A stretch of DNA of 64,000 nt, taken from NCBI GenBank assembly GCA_001898145.1, contig MKSR01000008.1, positions 496,001-560,000 on the forward strand, written 5' to 3'. Numbering within the stretch: the stretch's first letter is position 1; every line of letters begins with the position of its first letter. The notes beneath the pieces were generated by a model that was not told the DNA's origin, made no database searches, and worked only from the letters and a program-made list of their open reading frames with translations. Below, piece by piece: positions 1-9,629 of this stretch. The stretch is from Dyadobacter sp. 50-39 (lineage in GTDB: Bacteria > Bacteroidota > Bacteroidia > Cytophagales > Spirosomataceae). A program made the position numbers and the translations under genes.

Positions 1-2
1 AT

Positions 3-323
3 ATCGTGGGTAAACAGCTGGTATTTGTCCCTGAACATACGGCCAATGCAAATGCATTTGTCCAATTCAAATCAACCCGGTTTACAGGCCAGTTGCAGGC
101 GGCCAGTAAGCGGTATACAACCTTCGACAATTCACAGTTCCTGGATGGTTACGGCCTGGTAAACCTACTGGCCGAGACTGCCTTCGCGGTAGAGAAATGC
201 AGGTTCGTGATACAAGGGCAAGTGCGCAATGTTACCGACACGTTTTATTTAAATGTCAGAAATAATGCAATGCCGGGAAGAAGTTTTGCATTAAGTTTAA
301 CCTTTAGTTATGATTCTCAATAA
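3..323 (+). CDS. TonB-dependent receptor, C-terminal fragment
   Basis: The reading frame is open from the left edge, so the gene is cut and only about 106 C-terminal residues remain. The sequence alternates polar and hydrophobic residues like the last strands of an outer-membrane beta-barrel. It has the usual receptor ending: a VRNVTDTFY segment, then NAMPGRSF and a final strand closing on aromatic residues (LTFSYDSQ). The family forms 22-strand barrels that import siderophores, cobalamin or glycans using energy from TonB. The stop lies just before the ATG of a surface beta-propeller lipoprotein, so the two are probably co-transcribed. The substrate cannot be read from this fragment; the partner gene suggests cobalamin. 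Confidence 0.85.
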   Translation: MVGKQLVFVPEHTANANAFVQFKSTRFTGQLQAASKRYTTFDNSQFLDGYGLVNLLAETAFAVEKCRFVIQGQVRNVTDTFYLNVRNNAMPGRSFALSLTFSYDSQ

Positions 324-327
324 ACCA

Positions 328-1410
328 ATGAAAATGAAAAAACAGTTAGCCAGTTCATTAGCAATCGCGTTGTCAACCCTCGTGGTGTGGTCCTGTAACC
401 AAAGCGACCCGGCTCCGAAGGGCGATTATATAAGTGGCGTTTTTGTAATGAATGAGGGTAATTTCTCCCAGAACAACGGCGCAGTTTCCTACTTCGCACG
501 GGAAAACAACACTGCTACCGCTGATATTTTCTCCGCGGCCAACGGGACGACATTAAAAGGAGGTGTGCAGGATTATGCGGCGTCCGAAGAGCAAGGCATC
601 ATTCTCGTAGATAACATGTCGGCGGGCCAGGACAAGGTGCAGTTCGTACAACGGTACACTTTCAAAGACGAAGGAACCATTGGCGCACCGGATATCGAGA
701 ATCCACGCGAAGTGGTGATCGTAGGCAGAAAGGCTTATGTTTCGTGCTGGGGAACGGATGTAGCGAAATATTCGACCGGGTATGTTGCAGTGATCGACCT
801 CACCACGAAGAAAGTTACCAAGAAGATCAATGTCGCCGACGGACCAGAGAACCTGGTCTATAACAATGGCAAACTTTACGTCGGAACTACCCAGTGGGGT
901 GCGGGCAACAAGCTGGCGATCATCAATACATCCTCCGATGAAGCCGGTTCTCCGATTGCCACACCGGGTACCGCCAATCCGGTAGGCATTGATGCCAACG
1001 GGAAATTGTGGGTTAATGCCGGTGATAAAGTTTTGCGTATCAATACGGAAACCAACGCTACCGAAGCATCCCTGGCGATCGCTACCGGCGGTACTAAGAC
1101 GCCCGGCAATTTCACATTCAGCAATGACCTGAAATCGATATTCTTCGTGCTTTCGTGGTACGATGCGGCCGGTAAGGAGCATGGCGGAACTTACAAATTC
1201 TCTATTTCCGACATCCAGATTGCCATGGTAACCCCGCTGATCGCGCGTCCTTTCGCCGGTCTTGCAGTGGATCCGTCGCAAGGGTTGCTCTACGCAGGTG
1301 TAAGCCCATCCTACACACAAGCGGGCTACGCGGTGCGCTACCGCACCGACGGAAGCCTGGTAGATTCCATCAAAGTAGGCATCGCCCCAACCGGCTTCTT
1401 CTTCCAATAG
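328..1410 (+). CDS. YncE-like beta-propeller surface lipoprotein (DUF5074/BtuG-like)
   Basis: About 360 residues. The N-terminus is a lipoprotein signal: MKMKK, a hydrophobic stretch, then VWSC with the lipidated Cys at about residue 23. The body has repeated blade-like units (VAVIDLTTKKV, GPENLVYNNGKLYVG, NPVGIDANGKLWV) typical of YncE/DUF5074 seven-bladed propellers. In Bacteroides, BtuG proteins of this general type sit on the cell surface, bind cobalamin very tightly and cap the receptor BtuB. The position directly behind a TonB-dependent receptor fits such a pair, but the ligand is inferred. The frame also allows an ATG at 310 overlapping the receptor; 328 is preferred because it gives a clean signal peptide. 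A strong terminator follows. Confidence 0.82.
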   Translation: MKMKKQLASSLAIALSTLVVWSCNQSDPAPKGDYISGVFVMNEGNFSQNNGAVSYFARENNTATADIFSAANGTTLKGGVQDYAASEEQGIILVDNMSAGQDKVQFVQRYTFKDEGTIGAPDIENPREVVIVGRKAYVSCWGTDVAKYSTGYVAVIDLTTKKVTKKINVADGPENLVYNNGKLYVGTTQWGAGNKLAIINTSSDEAGSPIATPGTANPVGIDANGKLWVNAGDKVLRINTETNATEASLAIATGGTKTPGNFTFSNDLKSIFFVLSWYDAAGKEHGGTYKFSISDIQIAMVTPLIARPFAGLAVDPSQGLLYAGVSPSYTQAGYAVRYRTDGSLVDSIKVGIAPTGFFFQ

Positions 1411-1420
1411 CCACAAAAAA

Positions 1421-1447
1421 AGTCTCCCACTTGGGAGACTTTTTTTA
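1421..1447. terminator. Bidirectional intrinsic terminator
   Basis: A perfect 9-bp stem (AGTCTCCCA/TGGGAGACT) with a two-base loop, preceded by A7 and followed by T7. It can end transcription of the beta-propeller gene from the left and of the convergent TPR gene from the right. Confidence 0.9.
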
Positions 1448-1455
1448 TTCGTGCC

Positions 1456-2196
1456 TTATTTAAAGAACCCTTGCGGATCAGGCATTTTGGCTTTTAGAAG
1501 TTCTACGAAGTCGAGGTTCAATTGGGTGAAATCCAGCGTCCGGCCCTTGTGCAAATGCTCCCACGACTTATCGAGCTCGTTGAGGTTGTAATGCAGCAAC
1601 GCCAGATTGTACTGGCCCAACGCGTAGGTAGAATCAATCGACACTGCGTGATTCAGCAATTCGCCCGCCTCGTCCAACTCCTCTTTCCGGCTGGTAATTG
1701 CATACAGTTTGAGTTCAACTGTCGACAGGTCCACCAGCAGCGGTACGTTGTCTCCTTGCAGGCTCACGCCCTTACTCAGCATTCTTTTCGCATCCACCCA
1801 GTTTTCGCGCTGGTACGATACAACCCCGAGCCCCCAATAGGCTTCTACATTCTTGTCGTTCAGCAGGTGGGCGAGATTGAAGCGGTAGCAGGCCGTATCC
1901 AGAGAACCTTCCTGCAAATATTCCCAGGCACGTGTAGCAAAAAAACTGCTGGCCTCCGTGCGGCTGGAAAAAGATTTGTCACATTCACTCAGGAATTTGA
2001 TCTCTTCATCAATCTGCTCCGACGTCTTACTCACTTCCCCGAAGAGCGGGGTAACGCGCCGCTCTTTCAGATCGAGTGGCTTTTTGGGGGCAACGTTTGT
2101 ATCTGTGCTTGGACCCGCGCTTGCCAGATGCGTGTTTTGAGCAAAGCTCAGTACAGGTATCAAAAAGGCAAGCCAAATTACAACAGACTCTTTCAT
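1456..2196 (-). CDS. Exported TPR-repeat protein
   Basis: 246 residues. A signal peptide (WLAFLIPVLSFAQ) ends near residue 20, so the protein is exported. From about residue 90 to 220 there are three or four tetratricopeptide-like helical pairs, for example AYWGLGVVSYQRENW and ALGQYNLALLHYNLNELDKS, with the usual small and aromatic residues at fixed positions. TPRs are protein-protein docking surfaces; nothing here points to a specific partner. The stop is followed by the shared terminator at 1421-1447. The gene stands alone, 68 bp from the helicase stop codon upstream. Function unknown. Confidence 0.75.
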   Translation of the reverse strand: MKESVVIWLAFLIPVLSFAQNTHLASAGPSTDTNVAPKKPLDLKERRVTPLFGEVSKTSEQIDEEIKFLSECDKSFSSRTEASSFFATRAWEYLQEGSLDTACYRFNLAHLLNDKNVEAYWGLGVVSYQRENWVDAKRMLSKGVSLQGDNVPLLVDLSTVELKLYAITSRKEELDEAGELLNHAVSIDSTYALGQYNLALLHYNLNELDKSWEHLHKGRTLDFTQLNLDFVELLKAKMPDPQGFFK

Positions 2197-2264
2197 AATT
2201 GACTTTAATAGAAGAACAGGTTTCTATTGTCCAAGTTAAACGGTTTTATCGGAATTGTATTGCA

Positions 2265-3602
2265 TTACCTGCGTTTACTTCTTCCTGTCGCTGCACGCCG
2301 CCCCCTACTGGTATTCCCGGAAGTCTTCCTCGCCGTAGGATAGCTGTGCTTTTTCTCATGGAACGCCCCTTTGAATGTAGGATCTTCTTTGCGCCGCTGA
2401 TTATCGATCTCACGCAGCATATCCTGCCGCTCCTGGAAGGGCGTTTCGGCAATGTACACATCGTCCGGGAATTCGGCCCTTGGGATTTCCATCCGGATCA
2501 TCGCTTCGATTTTGCGAATGTGGTACTCGTCGGCGATGGTCATAAATGTGATTGCATTGCCTACTGTGTTGGCGCGGCCCGTGCGCCCGATCCGGTGCAC
2601 GTAATCTTCATAAATGAGCGGCACATCGAAATTGACCACATGGCTTACCTCGGTAATATCAATGCCGCGCGCTACCACGTCGGTGGCGACCATGACCCGG
2701 ATAATTCCCTCGCGAAATGCTTCCATGGCATTGATGCGGGTATTCTGTCCTTTGTTCGCATGGATTACGCGCAGTTCCGCCTCGGGTACTACGCGGCCTA
2801 GCAAATTCTGGTGTACCAGCCCGGCTACCTCGCGGCTGCGCGTGAACACGAGCACGCGGTTGAACGCCTCCCTATCTTCCAATAAATAAGATAGCAAGTT
2901 GATCTTCGTACGGAAATTCGGCACTTCGTACAACGTCTGAGTCACCATTTCGGCCGCAGTTGCCTGCGGGGTAACCTCAATGCGGGTAGGGAATTCAAGA
3001 AATTCGTAAGAAAGGTTCTCGACTTTTCCGGAAAACGTGGCTGAGAAAAGCATGTTCTGTCTCTTGCGCGGGATTACTTCCAGCAATTTGCGGATCTGGG
3101 GCATAAAGCCCATATCCATCATTTTATCCGCCTCATCGAGCACCATCACGTTCAGGTGCTTGACCACTACTTCTTCCTGAAAATACAAATCCATAAACCG
3201 TCCCGGCGTGGCCACGATAATGTCGACGCCCTTTCTCAACGCCTCGATCTGCGTCTTCGGGCCGACGCCGCCGTAAAGCACTATGGTGCGGATATCGGTA
3301 TACTTGCCCAGCTGCGTAATCGCCTCGGAGATTTGCATCGCGAGTTCGCGCGTGGGCGCCAAAATCAATGCCCGGGGATGTTGTCCCTGGGCATATTTGA
3401 TGCGCATTAATAGGGGTAATGTGTAGGCAGCGGTTTTGCCGGTGCCTGTCTGAGCGATGCCCAGAACGTCCTGTCCGGCCAGCGCTACGGGTATCGCCTG
3501 TTCCTGAATGGGGGTTGGTTCGGTATAACCCGCTTCTTCAATCGCGTTGAGCAATTGCCGGTTGAGCTTGAACTGCTCGAATGAGTTTTGCGTCTCTTGC
3601 AT
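2265..3602 (-). CDS. DEAD-box ATP-dependent RNA helicase (RhlE-like)
   Basis: 445 residues. All core motifs are visible in order: the Q motif (PTPIQEQAIP), motif I AQTGTGKT, Ia PTRELAMQ, II DEAD, III SAT, and motif VI HRIGRTGRA. The C-terminal tail is short and very basic (RGRRAATGRSKRR), as in RhlE-type helicases that bind RNA non-specifically. The family unwinds short RNA duplexes with ATP and acts in ribosome assembly and mRNA turnover in the cytoplasm. The start at 3602 places the Q motif at the normal distance. A TACCTTTG box at 3607-3614 ends only four bases before the ATG, which would give an almost leaderless transcript if it is a promoter. Confidence 0.9.
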   Translation of the reverse strand: MQETQNSFEQFKLNRQLLNAIEEAGYTEPTPIQEQAIPVALAGQDVLGIAQTGTGKTAAYTLPLLMRIKYAQGQHPRALILAPTRELAMQISEAITQLGKYTDIRTIVLYGGVGPKTQIEALRKGVDIIVATPGRFMDLYFQEEVVVKHLNVMVLDEADKMMDMGFMPQIRKLLEVIPRKRQNMLFSATFSGKVENLSYEFLEFPTRIEVTPQATAAEMVTQTLYEVPNFRTKINLLSYLLEDREAFNRVLVFTRSREVAGLVHQNLLGRVVPEAELRVIHANKGQNTRINAMEAFREGIIRVMVATDVVARGIDITEVSHVVNFDVPLIYEDYVHRIGRTGRANTVGNAITFMTIADEYHIRKIEAMIRMEIPRAEFPDDVYIAETPFQERQDMLREIDNQRRKEDPTFKGAFHEKKHSYPTARKTSGNTSRGRRAATGRSKRR

Positions 3603-3639
3603 TCCGCAAAGGTACGAAAACTAAAACGCTAGCCGGTTA

Positions 3640-4641
3640 TCAGCCTTTCACAACGTCGTCCACCAGCCCGGCGGAGCCAATGTACAGCGGCGACCGCTGG
3701 TGAAACGACTGCGGCAAAATGTCCAGAATGGAGCCAAATCCATCACTGGCCTTTCCGCCCGATTTTTCAGCGATGAATGCCAGCGGATAGCATTCATACA
3801 GCAGCCGAAGCTTACCTTTCGGGTCTTTTTGGGTGGATGGATAAAGGTAAATGCCGCCTTTGAGCATATTCCTGTGAAAATCGCCGACAAGCGAGCCGAT
3901 ATACCGGGCGCTGAAATTACGCGACTTGCATTGTGCTATATATTGCTGCACAAACGTCGGATAGCTGTGGTAATGCCCCTCATTCACGGAGTAAATCGAT
4001 CCTTCGGCCGGCGTACCCATGTTTTTGTGCGATAAAATGAATTCACCGAGGGATTGGTCAAATGTAAATCCATTCACGCCATCGCCGGTTGAATACACGA
4101 GCATCGTCGACGAACCGTAAAGAATGTACCCCGCAGCCACCTGCTTCCGGCCGCCTTGCAGGAAGTCCTCCATCGAGGCCGGGCCGTTAATGGGTGTTAC
4201 ACGCCTGTAAATGGAGAAAATCGAGCCGATGGAAACATTCACATCGATATTGGAAGAACCGTCCAACGGGTCCATCGCTACCACATATTTGCCGTGGTCG
4301 TTACCTGTGTGTATAATGTCCTCCTCTTCCTCGGAAAGAATGGCGCACACCTCTCCCCCGTTTTTCAATGCGCGGATGAAACGGATATTAGCAACGATGT
4401 CGAGCTTTTGCTGATTTTCGCCCTGCACATTTTCGGTACCATTGCCGCCGGCAATGTCGATCAGCCCGGCGCGGTTGATTTCCCGGTTGATAATCTTCCC
4501 CGCCATGGCAATGTCGCGGAGCAATTGCGACAATTCGCCAGTAGCATACGGGAATGCGCTTTGGCTATGCATGATAAACCGGTCGAGCGTCACGCCCACC
4601 GGCACCACCAGGTCCTGTACTGTTTTCGTCGCCATAGTCAA
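3640..4641 (-). CDS. fbp: Fructose-1,6-bisphosphatase, class I
   Basis: 333 residues, the usual length of class I enzymes. The metal-binding signature [10 protein letters not shown] is intact, preceded by the acidic segment SEEEED, and the substrate-binding tail is complete ([29 protein letters not shown]). The enzyme removes the 1-phosphate of fructose 1,6-bisphosphate and commits carbon to gluconeogenesis in the cytosol. An alternative ATG lies two codons in (MATKTV). A near-consensus promoter lies upstream at 4664-4696. The gene reads toward the DEAD-box helicase with a 37-bp gap. Confidence 0.96.
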   Translation of the reverse strand: MTMATKTVQDLVVPVGVTLDRFIMHSQSAFPYATGELSQLLRDIAMAGKIINREINRAGLIDIAGGNGTENVQGENQQKLDIVANIRFIRALKNGGEVCAILSEEEEDIIHTGNDHGKYVVAMDPLDGSSNIDVNVSIGSIFSIYRRVTPINGPASMEDFLQGGRKQVAAGYILYGSSTMLVYSTGDGVNGFTFDQSLGEFILSHKNMGTPAEGSIYSVNEGHYHSYPTFVQQYIAQCKSRNFSARYIGSLVGDFHRNMLKGGIYLYPSTQKDPKGKLRLLYECYPLAFIAEKSGGKASDGFGSILDILPQSFHQRSPLYIGSAGLVDDVVKG

Positions 4642-4663
4642 TTGAATGTCATGAGATTGGCGG

Positions 4664-4696
4664 GAAATTTACACCCGGATTTTTCCTATTTCCAAA
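4664..4696 (-). promoter_or_regulatory. Predicted fbp promoter
   Basis: On the minus strand TTTG, a 21-bp spacer and TAAATTTC, one base off the Bacteroidota consensus TTTG-N19-21-TAnnTTTG. It lies about 22 bp upstream of the fbp start. Confidence 0.55.
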
Positions 4697-4839
4697 CAGA
4701 TTGAACTAATAAATTTTTTTAAAAATGAATATGATTTTATCTCCATAAATTCACAGATTAATCCTAAGGGTGAGTCATTTACGTGGTCGTCCCGTTGCAC
4801 TTTTTAAATGTCAGGCCGACATTAAACAGTATTCCTGCA

Positions 4840-4876
4840 TAACAAAAAAGCACAAGGCGATTATGCCCTGTGCTTT
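4840..4876 (-). terminator. Intrinsic terminator of valS
   Basis: Read on the minus strand, AAAGCACAGGGC pairs with GCCTTGTGCTTT around a six-base loop with one mismatch, and the stem runs into T7. It begins 24 bp after the valS stop. Between it and fbp lies AT-rich sequence with no gene. Confidence 0.85.
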
Positions 4877-4899
4877 GTAAAGATCGGTATTCCCAATGC

Positions 4900-7542
4900 T
4901 TACTTAAGCCTTGCCAACGCGTCGGTCAAGGTGGCGATCTTCGCTTCGGCATCGGCTTGCTTGGCACGTTCCTTCTCTACAATATCCCCCTTCGCATTCG
5001 CGACAAAACGCTCATTCGAGAGCTTCTTCATTACTGAGTCGAGAAAACCTTTGGTATATTCCAGTTCGCGCAGCAAATTCTCACGCTCCGCTTCCACATC
5101 CAGCTCGTCGGCCAGGTTCACGAAGAATTCGTCCGATTTCACCCGGAACGACGTTCCTTCCGCTTCTCCGGACACGTAGTTAATGCCTTCCACATTCGCC
5201 AGCTTTTCGATCAGCGGTGTCAATGCATTGTAGCGTTCAGCGGATTCTGTCCGGATCGCGAGCGGCAATGCGGTTTTAGGACTGATACCTTTTGAATTGC
5301 GCAGGTTCCGGATCGAAGAAACGAGTTCAAACAGTATATCGAAGTCATTCAGCAGCGCTTGGTCGAATCCGGCAGCCTGCGGGAAATGTGCGATACAGAT
5401 CGAGTCATTTTCGGCTCTTTCGATGATGTTCTGCCAGATTTCTTCCGAAATGAACGGCATGAACGGGTGCAGCAGACGCATTTGGCGGTCGAAGAAGTCG
5501 AGCGTCGAATCGTAAGTCGACAGATCGATCGGCTGTTCAAAGCCAGGCTTGATCATTTCCAGGTATTGTGCGCAGAAATCATCCCAGATCAGTTTGTAAA
5601 TCGAACCTAATGCGTCCGAAATACGGAATTTGGAGAAGTGATCCTGCACCTCGGCCAATGTCTGGTTCAGTTTGCTTTCAAACCATTGTACCGCCAGTTT
5701 CGAGCCTTCAGGAACCGGAAGCTCGCTATCGACCGTCCAGCCTTTTACCAAGCGGAATGCATTCCAGATCTTATTGCCAAAATTCCTTCCCTGCTCAATC
5801 AGCTTCTCGTCGTAAGGCAAGTCGTTACCCGCCTGCGAGCTGAAAAGCATACCGGTACGGATACTGTCCGCGCCATATTTATCGATCAGATCGATCGGAT
5901 CGGGCGAATTGCCGAGCGATTTCGACATTTTACGACCCTGCTTGTCACGCACGATACCCGTCAGGTACACGTTCTTGAAAGGATACTGGCCGCGATACTC
6001 ATAACCCGCAATAATCATCCGCGCCACCCAGAAAAACAGGATTTCAGGAGCGGTAACAAGGTCGTTGGTTGGATAATAGTAGTTCACATCCGCATTATCC
6101 GGCTCTTTAATCCCGTTGAAAACCGAGATCGGCCAGAGCCACGACGAAAACCAGGTATCCACCACGTCGGGGTCCTGGGTCAGGTCTTCTTCGGTCAATG
6201 CGAAAAGCTGATATTCGTGCTGTGCCTTGCGCAATGCCTCCCGCTTCGATTTTGCTACGATGATTGTGCCGTCGTTCAGGTAATAGGCCGGAATGCGGTG
6301 GCCCCACCAGAGCTGGCGGCTGATGTTCCAGTCACGCACGTTCTCCATCCAGTGGCGGTAAGTATTTTTAAATTTCGCCGGGATCAGCTGCACCGTATCG
6401 TTCATCACGTTCTCAAAAGCCGGCTTGCTGATTTTCTCCATTTTGAGAAACCACTGCTCCGAAAGTCGCGGCTCTATCACCGAATCCGTCCGCTCCGAAT
6501 GCCCTACATTCGAACGATACTCCTCCACCTTCACCAGGTTACCCGATTCTTCGAGCATTTTGATGATCTTCTTCCGCGCCACAAAACGCTCCTCACCCAC
6601 GAGAATCTGCGCTTTGTCATTCAATGTGCCATCTTCGTTTAAAAGATCGATAATGGGGAGGTTATGGCGTTTTCCAAGTTCGTAGTCGTTGGTATCGTGG
6701 GCCGGCGTCACTTTCAGGCAGCCCGTACCAAACTCCATCTCCACGTAATCATCCGCGATAATCGGAATAGCACGGTTGATCAACGGAATCAACACCTTTT
6801 TACCGATCAAATGCTGGTAACGCTCATCCGCAGGGTTCACGCAAATCGCCACATCCGCCATAATCGTCTCCGGACGGGTAGTAGCAATCGTCACCCCTTC
6901 CTCCATACTCCCTTCTCCATTCTCCCCAACAAGCGGATAGCGCAGGTAAACCAACTTCTGATTCACCTCCTTCATGATCACCTCCTCATCGGACACGGTA
7001 GTGCGTGCCTGCGGGTCCCAGTTCACCATGCGGTGGCCGCGGTAAATGTCCCCTTTGTTGTAGAGGTCAATGAAAACATCGATAACGGAATCGTACAAAT
7101 CCGGCTCCATGGTGAAGCGCGTACGGTCCCAGTCGCAGGATGCACCGAGCTTGCGGAGTTGTTTCAGGATAATGCCGCCGTATTTGTGCGTCCATTCCCA
7201 GCAGTATTCGATGAATTCGTCGCGGGTAATGTCACGCTTGCTGATGCCGCGCTCTTTGAGCATGGCCACTACTTTGGCCTCGGTAGCGATGGAAGCGTGG
7301 TCGGTGCCCGGTACCCAGCATGCCTCTTTGCCTTCCATCCGGGCTTTTCGGATCAGGATATCCTGGATAGTATTGTTAAGCATATGCCCCATGTGCAGCA
7401 CGCCGGTGACGTTCGGCGGCGGGATCACAATGGTGTAGGGTTCTTTGTCAGGATTGGGTTTCGACTGAAAGAACTTGTTCTCGATCCAGTAGGAGTACCA
7501 TTTATCCTCTATCTCCTGAGGGGCATAAGTTTTGGAAATCAT
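4900..7542 (-). CDS. valS: Valyl-tRNA synthetase
   Basis: 880 residues, full length. The class I signatures are present: HMGH at residues 50-53 within PPPNVTGVLHMGHM, and KMSKS near residue 535 (GRKMSKSLGN). The editing domain lies between them (ATTRPETIMADVA), and the C-terminus ends in the charged tRNA-binding coiled coil from about residue 815. The enzyme charges tRNA-Val in the cytosol and hydrolyses mischarged Thr-tRNA. It is a single-gene unit with its own terminator. The neighbouring histidine kinase stops 79 bp upstream, and a TAAATTTC element lies 10 bp before the ATG, but no clear -33 box was found. Confidence 0.98.
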   Translation of the reverse strand: MISKTYAPQEIEDKWYSYWIENKFFQSKPNPDKEPYTIVIPPPNVTGVLHMGHMLNNTIQDILIRKARMEGKEACWVPGTDHASIATEAKVVAMLKERGISKRDITRDEFIEYCWEWTHKYGGIILKQLRKLGASCDWDRTRFTMEPDLYDSVIDVFIDLYNKGDIYRGHRMVNWDPQARTTVSDEEVIMKEVNQKLVYLRYPLVGENGEGSMEEGVTIATTRPETIMADVAICVNPADERYQHLIGKKVLIPLINRAIPIIADDYVEMEFGTGCLKVTPAHDTNDYELGKRHNLPIIDLLNEDGTLNDKAQILVGEERFVARKKIIKMLEESGNLVKVEEYRSNVGHSERTDSVIEPRLSEQWFLKMEKISKPAFENVMNDTVQLIPAKFKNTYRHWMENVRDWNISRQLWWGHRIPAYYLNDGTIIVAKSKREALRKAQHEYQLFALTEEDLTQDPDVVDTWFSSWLWPISVFNGIKEPDNADVNYYYPTNDLVTAPEILFFWVARMIIAGYEYRGQYPFKNVYLTGIVRDKQGRKMSKSLGNSPDPIDLIDKYGADSIRTGMLFSSQAGNDLPYDEKLIEQGRNFGNKIWNAFRLVKGWTVDSELPVPEGSKLAVQWFESKLNQTLAEVQDHFSKFRISDALGSIYKLIWDDFCAQYLEMIKPGFEQPIDLSTYDSTLDFFDRQMRLLHPFMPFISEEIWQNIIERAENDSICIAHFPQAAGFDQALLNDFDILFELVSSIRNLRNSKGISPKTALPLAIRTESAERYNALTPLIEKLANVEGINYVSGEAEGTSFRVKSDEFFVNLADELDVEAERENLLRELEYTKGFLDSVMKKLSNERFVANAKGDIVEKERAKQADAEAKIATLTDALARLK

Positions 7543-7620
7543 TGCGTGTTCAGAAATTTACCGTAACTGTCGGTTAGTCATCTTAAAAAGACGGCAAGTT
7601 AGCGGTTACGGGCGATATTT

Positions 7621-9459
7621 CTAAACTATTTGCTCCTCTTTGCGGACCGGCAGCCAGATCGTAAATGTGCTTCCTTCACCCGGTTTGCTTTGCAAGCGAA
7701 CGGTACCATCATGTGCCTCGATCATCTTTTTGACATAACTCAACCCGAGCCCGAAGCCTTTCACGTCATGTACATTGCCCGTAGGCACGCGGTAGAAAGT
7801 GTCGAAAACGCGCTGTTGCTGCTCACGGTTCATACCAATGCCCTTGTCGGCGATGGATACGGCAATGCCGCCGTTTTCATTTTGGGTACTGATATTTAAA
7901 TGGAGTCTTTCAGGCGAGTATTTGATCGCGTTGTCGATGAGGTTATTCAAAATATTGGAGATATGTACCTCGTCGGCGGCCACTATATCTTCTTCGGCAT
8001 CGAAATGGAGATCCACTTCCCCTTCTTTCTGTTCGATCTGCACGCTCTGGCCATTCAAAGCCGCGCCGATAAGGTCGTGAATGTTGGTTTCGGTGATTTT
8101 AAGTTTGACGTGCCCTTTGTCGAGCAATGCCATTTGCAGTACTTTCTCCACATGCGTGCCGAGCCGGCGGTTCTCTTCCCGGATAATGCCCAGGTAACGG
8201 TCGAGGCGCGCGCCCTTGGGCGTATCCATCAACGAAGCCGAATTCTCATGTGCCATTTCCGCCGCCAGCGCGATGGTGGAAATAGGCGTTTTGAATTCGT
8301 GGGTCATGTTATTGATAAAGTCGTTCTTGATATCGGAAAGCTTTTTCTGACGGAGAATAGTGGTGACCGCCATGTAGAAGCAGGCCATGATCACGATGAT
8401 CAGAATGCCCGATCCCCCAAACATTACACCCATATTGCTGAGAATATAGCGCTGCTGGTCAGGGAAAAACACATACAATGCGTTTTGCGCACCCAAGGTC
8501 TCATTCGGGAAAAGCGAGGCCTTATACGAGCGCGCCTCCCACTCTCCCGGGCGCATGCTCACGGTCGAGAAAATCAGGCTGTCGGAAGACTGGCCCGGCA
8601 CCGCACCCCTCACCGCAAATTCGTAAGGCAGCGTCACACCGTTTTGGATCAGCTGTTTTTTCAACAACGTATCCAGCAAAAAACGGTTCACACGCTGCTC
8701 TATAGGTCTTTTGGTGTAAATAAAGTCCTTCATAACCTCTTTGAGCAATTCGGCGCGATCAGGCTCTCCACTGCTGAGGATCACTTTTGACTTCTGCTTT
8801 ACGCCTCTCGTATTTTCCGGCAATGCCACTTTCCGGTTCGCCAGATTCCCGGGCACCGAGTCCCTTATAGTTAAATCTCCTTTCCGGTGGATAGTAGGAT
8901 CAGCCATTCCCCGCATTGCATTTCCCAAACGGCGCTCATCGTCCAGCCGGCGGCGCATGAACTCGTCGATCCCGGCCATACCATACTGCTGGGCCTGGAA
9001 AAATTCCTCGATAATGCGCTGCTGATGGTCGACCATTACCCTGAAATTCGGGCTCAGTACATCGGTAGGAACCGCCTCGGTGATGATCTGGTAATGTATT
9101 TCTTCGCCATTGGGGCCCATGGCGATCTCCATGCGCGGCTGTACACGCGGCACCAGCTCCTGTACCGGCGGCTTAGGTTTCACGGGTGCGCTCCGCTTGA
9201 TGGGCATTTCGCGCAGCTGCGCAATGCGGTCGAGCCTGCTCTTCTGCTGCTCGGCTTCGATGCGCCGTTGCAAAAGGTACATCATTTCCTGTTTTTCCAA
9301 CCGGTGCACCACCTGCTGTACCGATTCGGACACCTTCTGATTGAACTGGTCGTTCCGGATGGCGATCGCCTCCCTGATCCAGTACCACTGAAAGCCGATG
9401 AGCCCGATCAATGCGAGGCACATCAACCCTACGATAATTTGTATTTTCCGCTTGGTCAT
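7621..9459 (-). CDS. Membrane sensor histidine kinase (orphan)
   Basis: 612 residues from the ATG at 9459; a longer frame from 9558 adds 33 unlikely residues before the first membrane helix. TM1 is at about residues 8-25 and TM2 at about 350-369, enclosing a periplasmic sensor region of about 320 residues rich in Glu, Gln and Arg, with no domain I recognise. The kinase core follows: H-box HEFKTP with His at about 387, N-box IDNAIKYS at about 508, DKGIGM and GFGLGL at about 538-573. There is no obvious HAMP domain. Such kinases autophosphorylate and pass phosphate to a response regulator; none is encoded next to it. It is divergent from a secreted protein gene at 9630. Confidence 0.92.
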   Translation of the reverse strand: MTKRKIQIIVGLMCLALIGLIGFQWYWIREAIAIRNDQFNQKVSESVQQVVHRLEKQEMMYLLQRRIEAEQQKSRLDRIAQLREMPIKRSAPVKPKPPVQELVPRVQPRMEIAMGPNGEEIHYQIITEAVPTDVLSPNFRVMVDHQQRIIEEFFQAQQYGMAGIDEFMRRRLDDERRLGNAMRGMADPTIHRKGDLTIRDSVPGNLANRKVALPENTRGVKQKSKVILSSGEPDRAELLKEVMKDFIYTKRPIEQRVNRFLLDTLLKKQLIQNGVTLPYEFAVRGAVPGQSSDSLIFSTVSMRPGEWEARSYKASLFPNETLGAQNALYVFFPDQQRYILSNMGVMFGGSGILIIVIMACFYMAVTTILRQKKLSDIKNDFINNMTHEFKTPISTIALAAEMAHENSASLMDTPKGARLDRYLGIIREENRRLGTHVEKVLQMALLDKGHVKLKITETNIHDLIGAALNGQSVQIEQKEGEVDLHFDAEEDIVAADEVHISNILNNLIDNAIKYSPERLHLNISTQNENGGIAVSIADKGIGMNREQQQRVFDTFYRVPTGNVHDVKGFGLGLSYVKKMIEAHDGTVRLQSKPGEGSTFTIWLPVRKEEQIV

Positions 9460-9629
9460 AATTTCCGCTTCCCATGTGCAACGCCGGAGCTGCTTCGCCC
9501 GACATTTTGCCAGGAACAAATTTAACGTTTCGCCCCCGGCAGAAGGCGTTTTTAACATTATTTAACAACGCCCCAAGCAACGTAGCCATGGTTTTGCAAT
9601 TCATTCATACTCAAAACAAAAACTACTTT

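Noticed and set aside
553-1416. A 287-codon minus-strand frame
   Set aside because: Antisense to the beta-propeller lipoprotein; no family motifs, and the opposite frame has a signal peptide and blade repeats.
5638-6642. Long plus-strand frames opposite valS (334 and 300 codons)
   Set aside because: They are shadows of valS in GC-richer codons; composition is rich in His and Arg with no recognisable motif.
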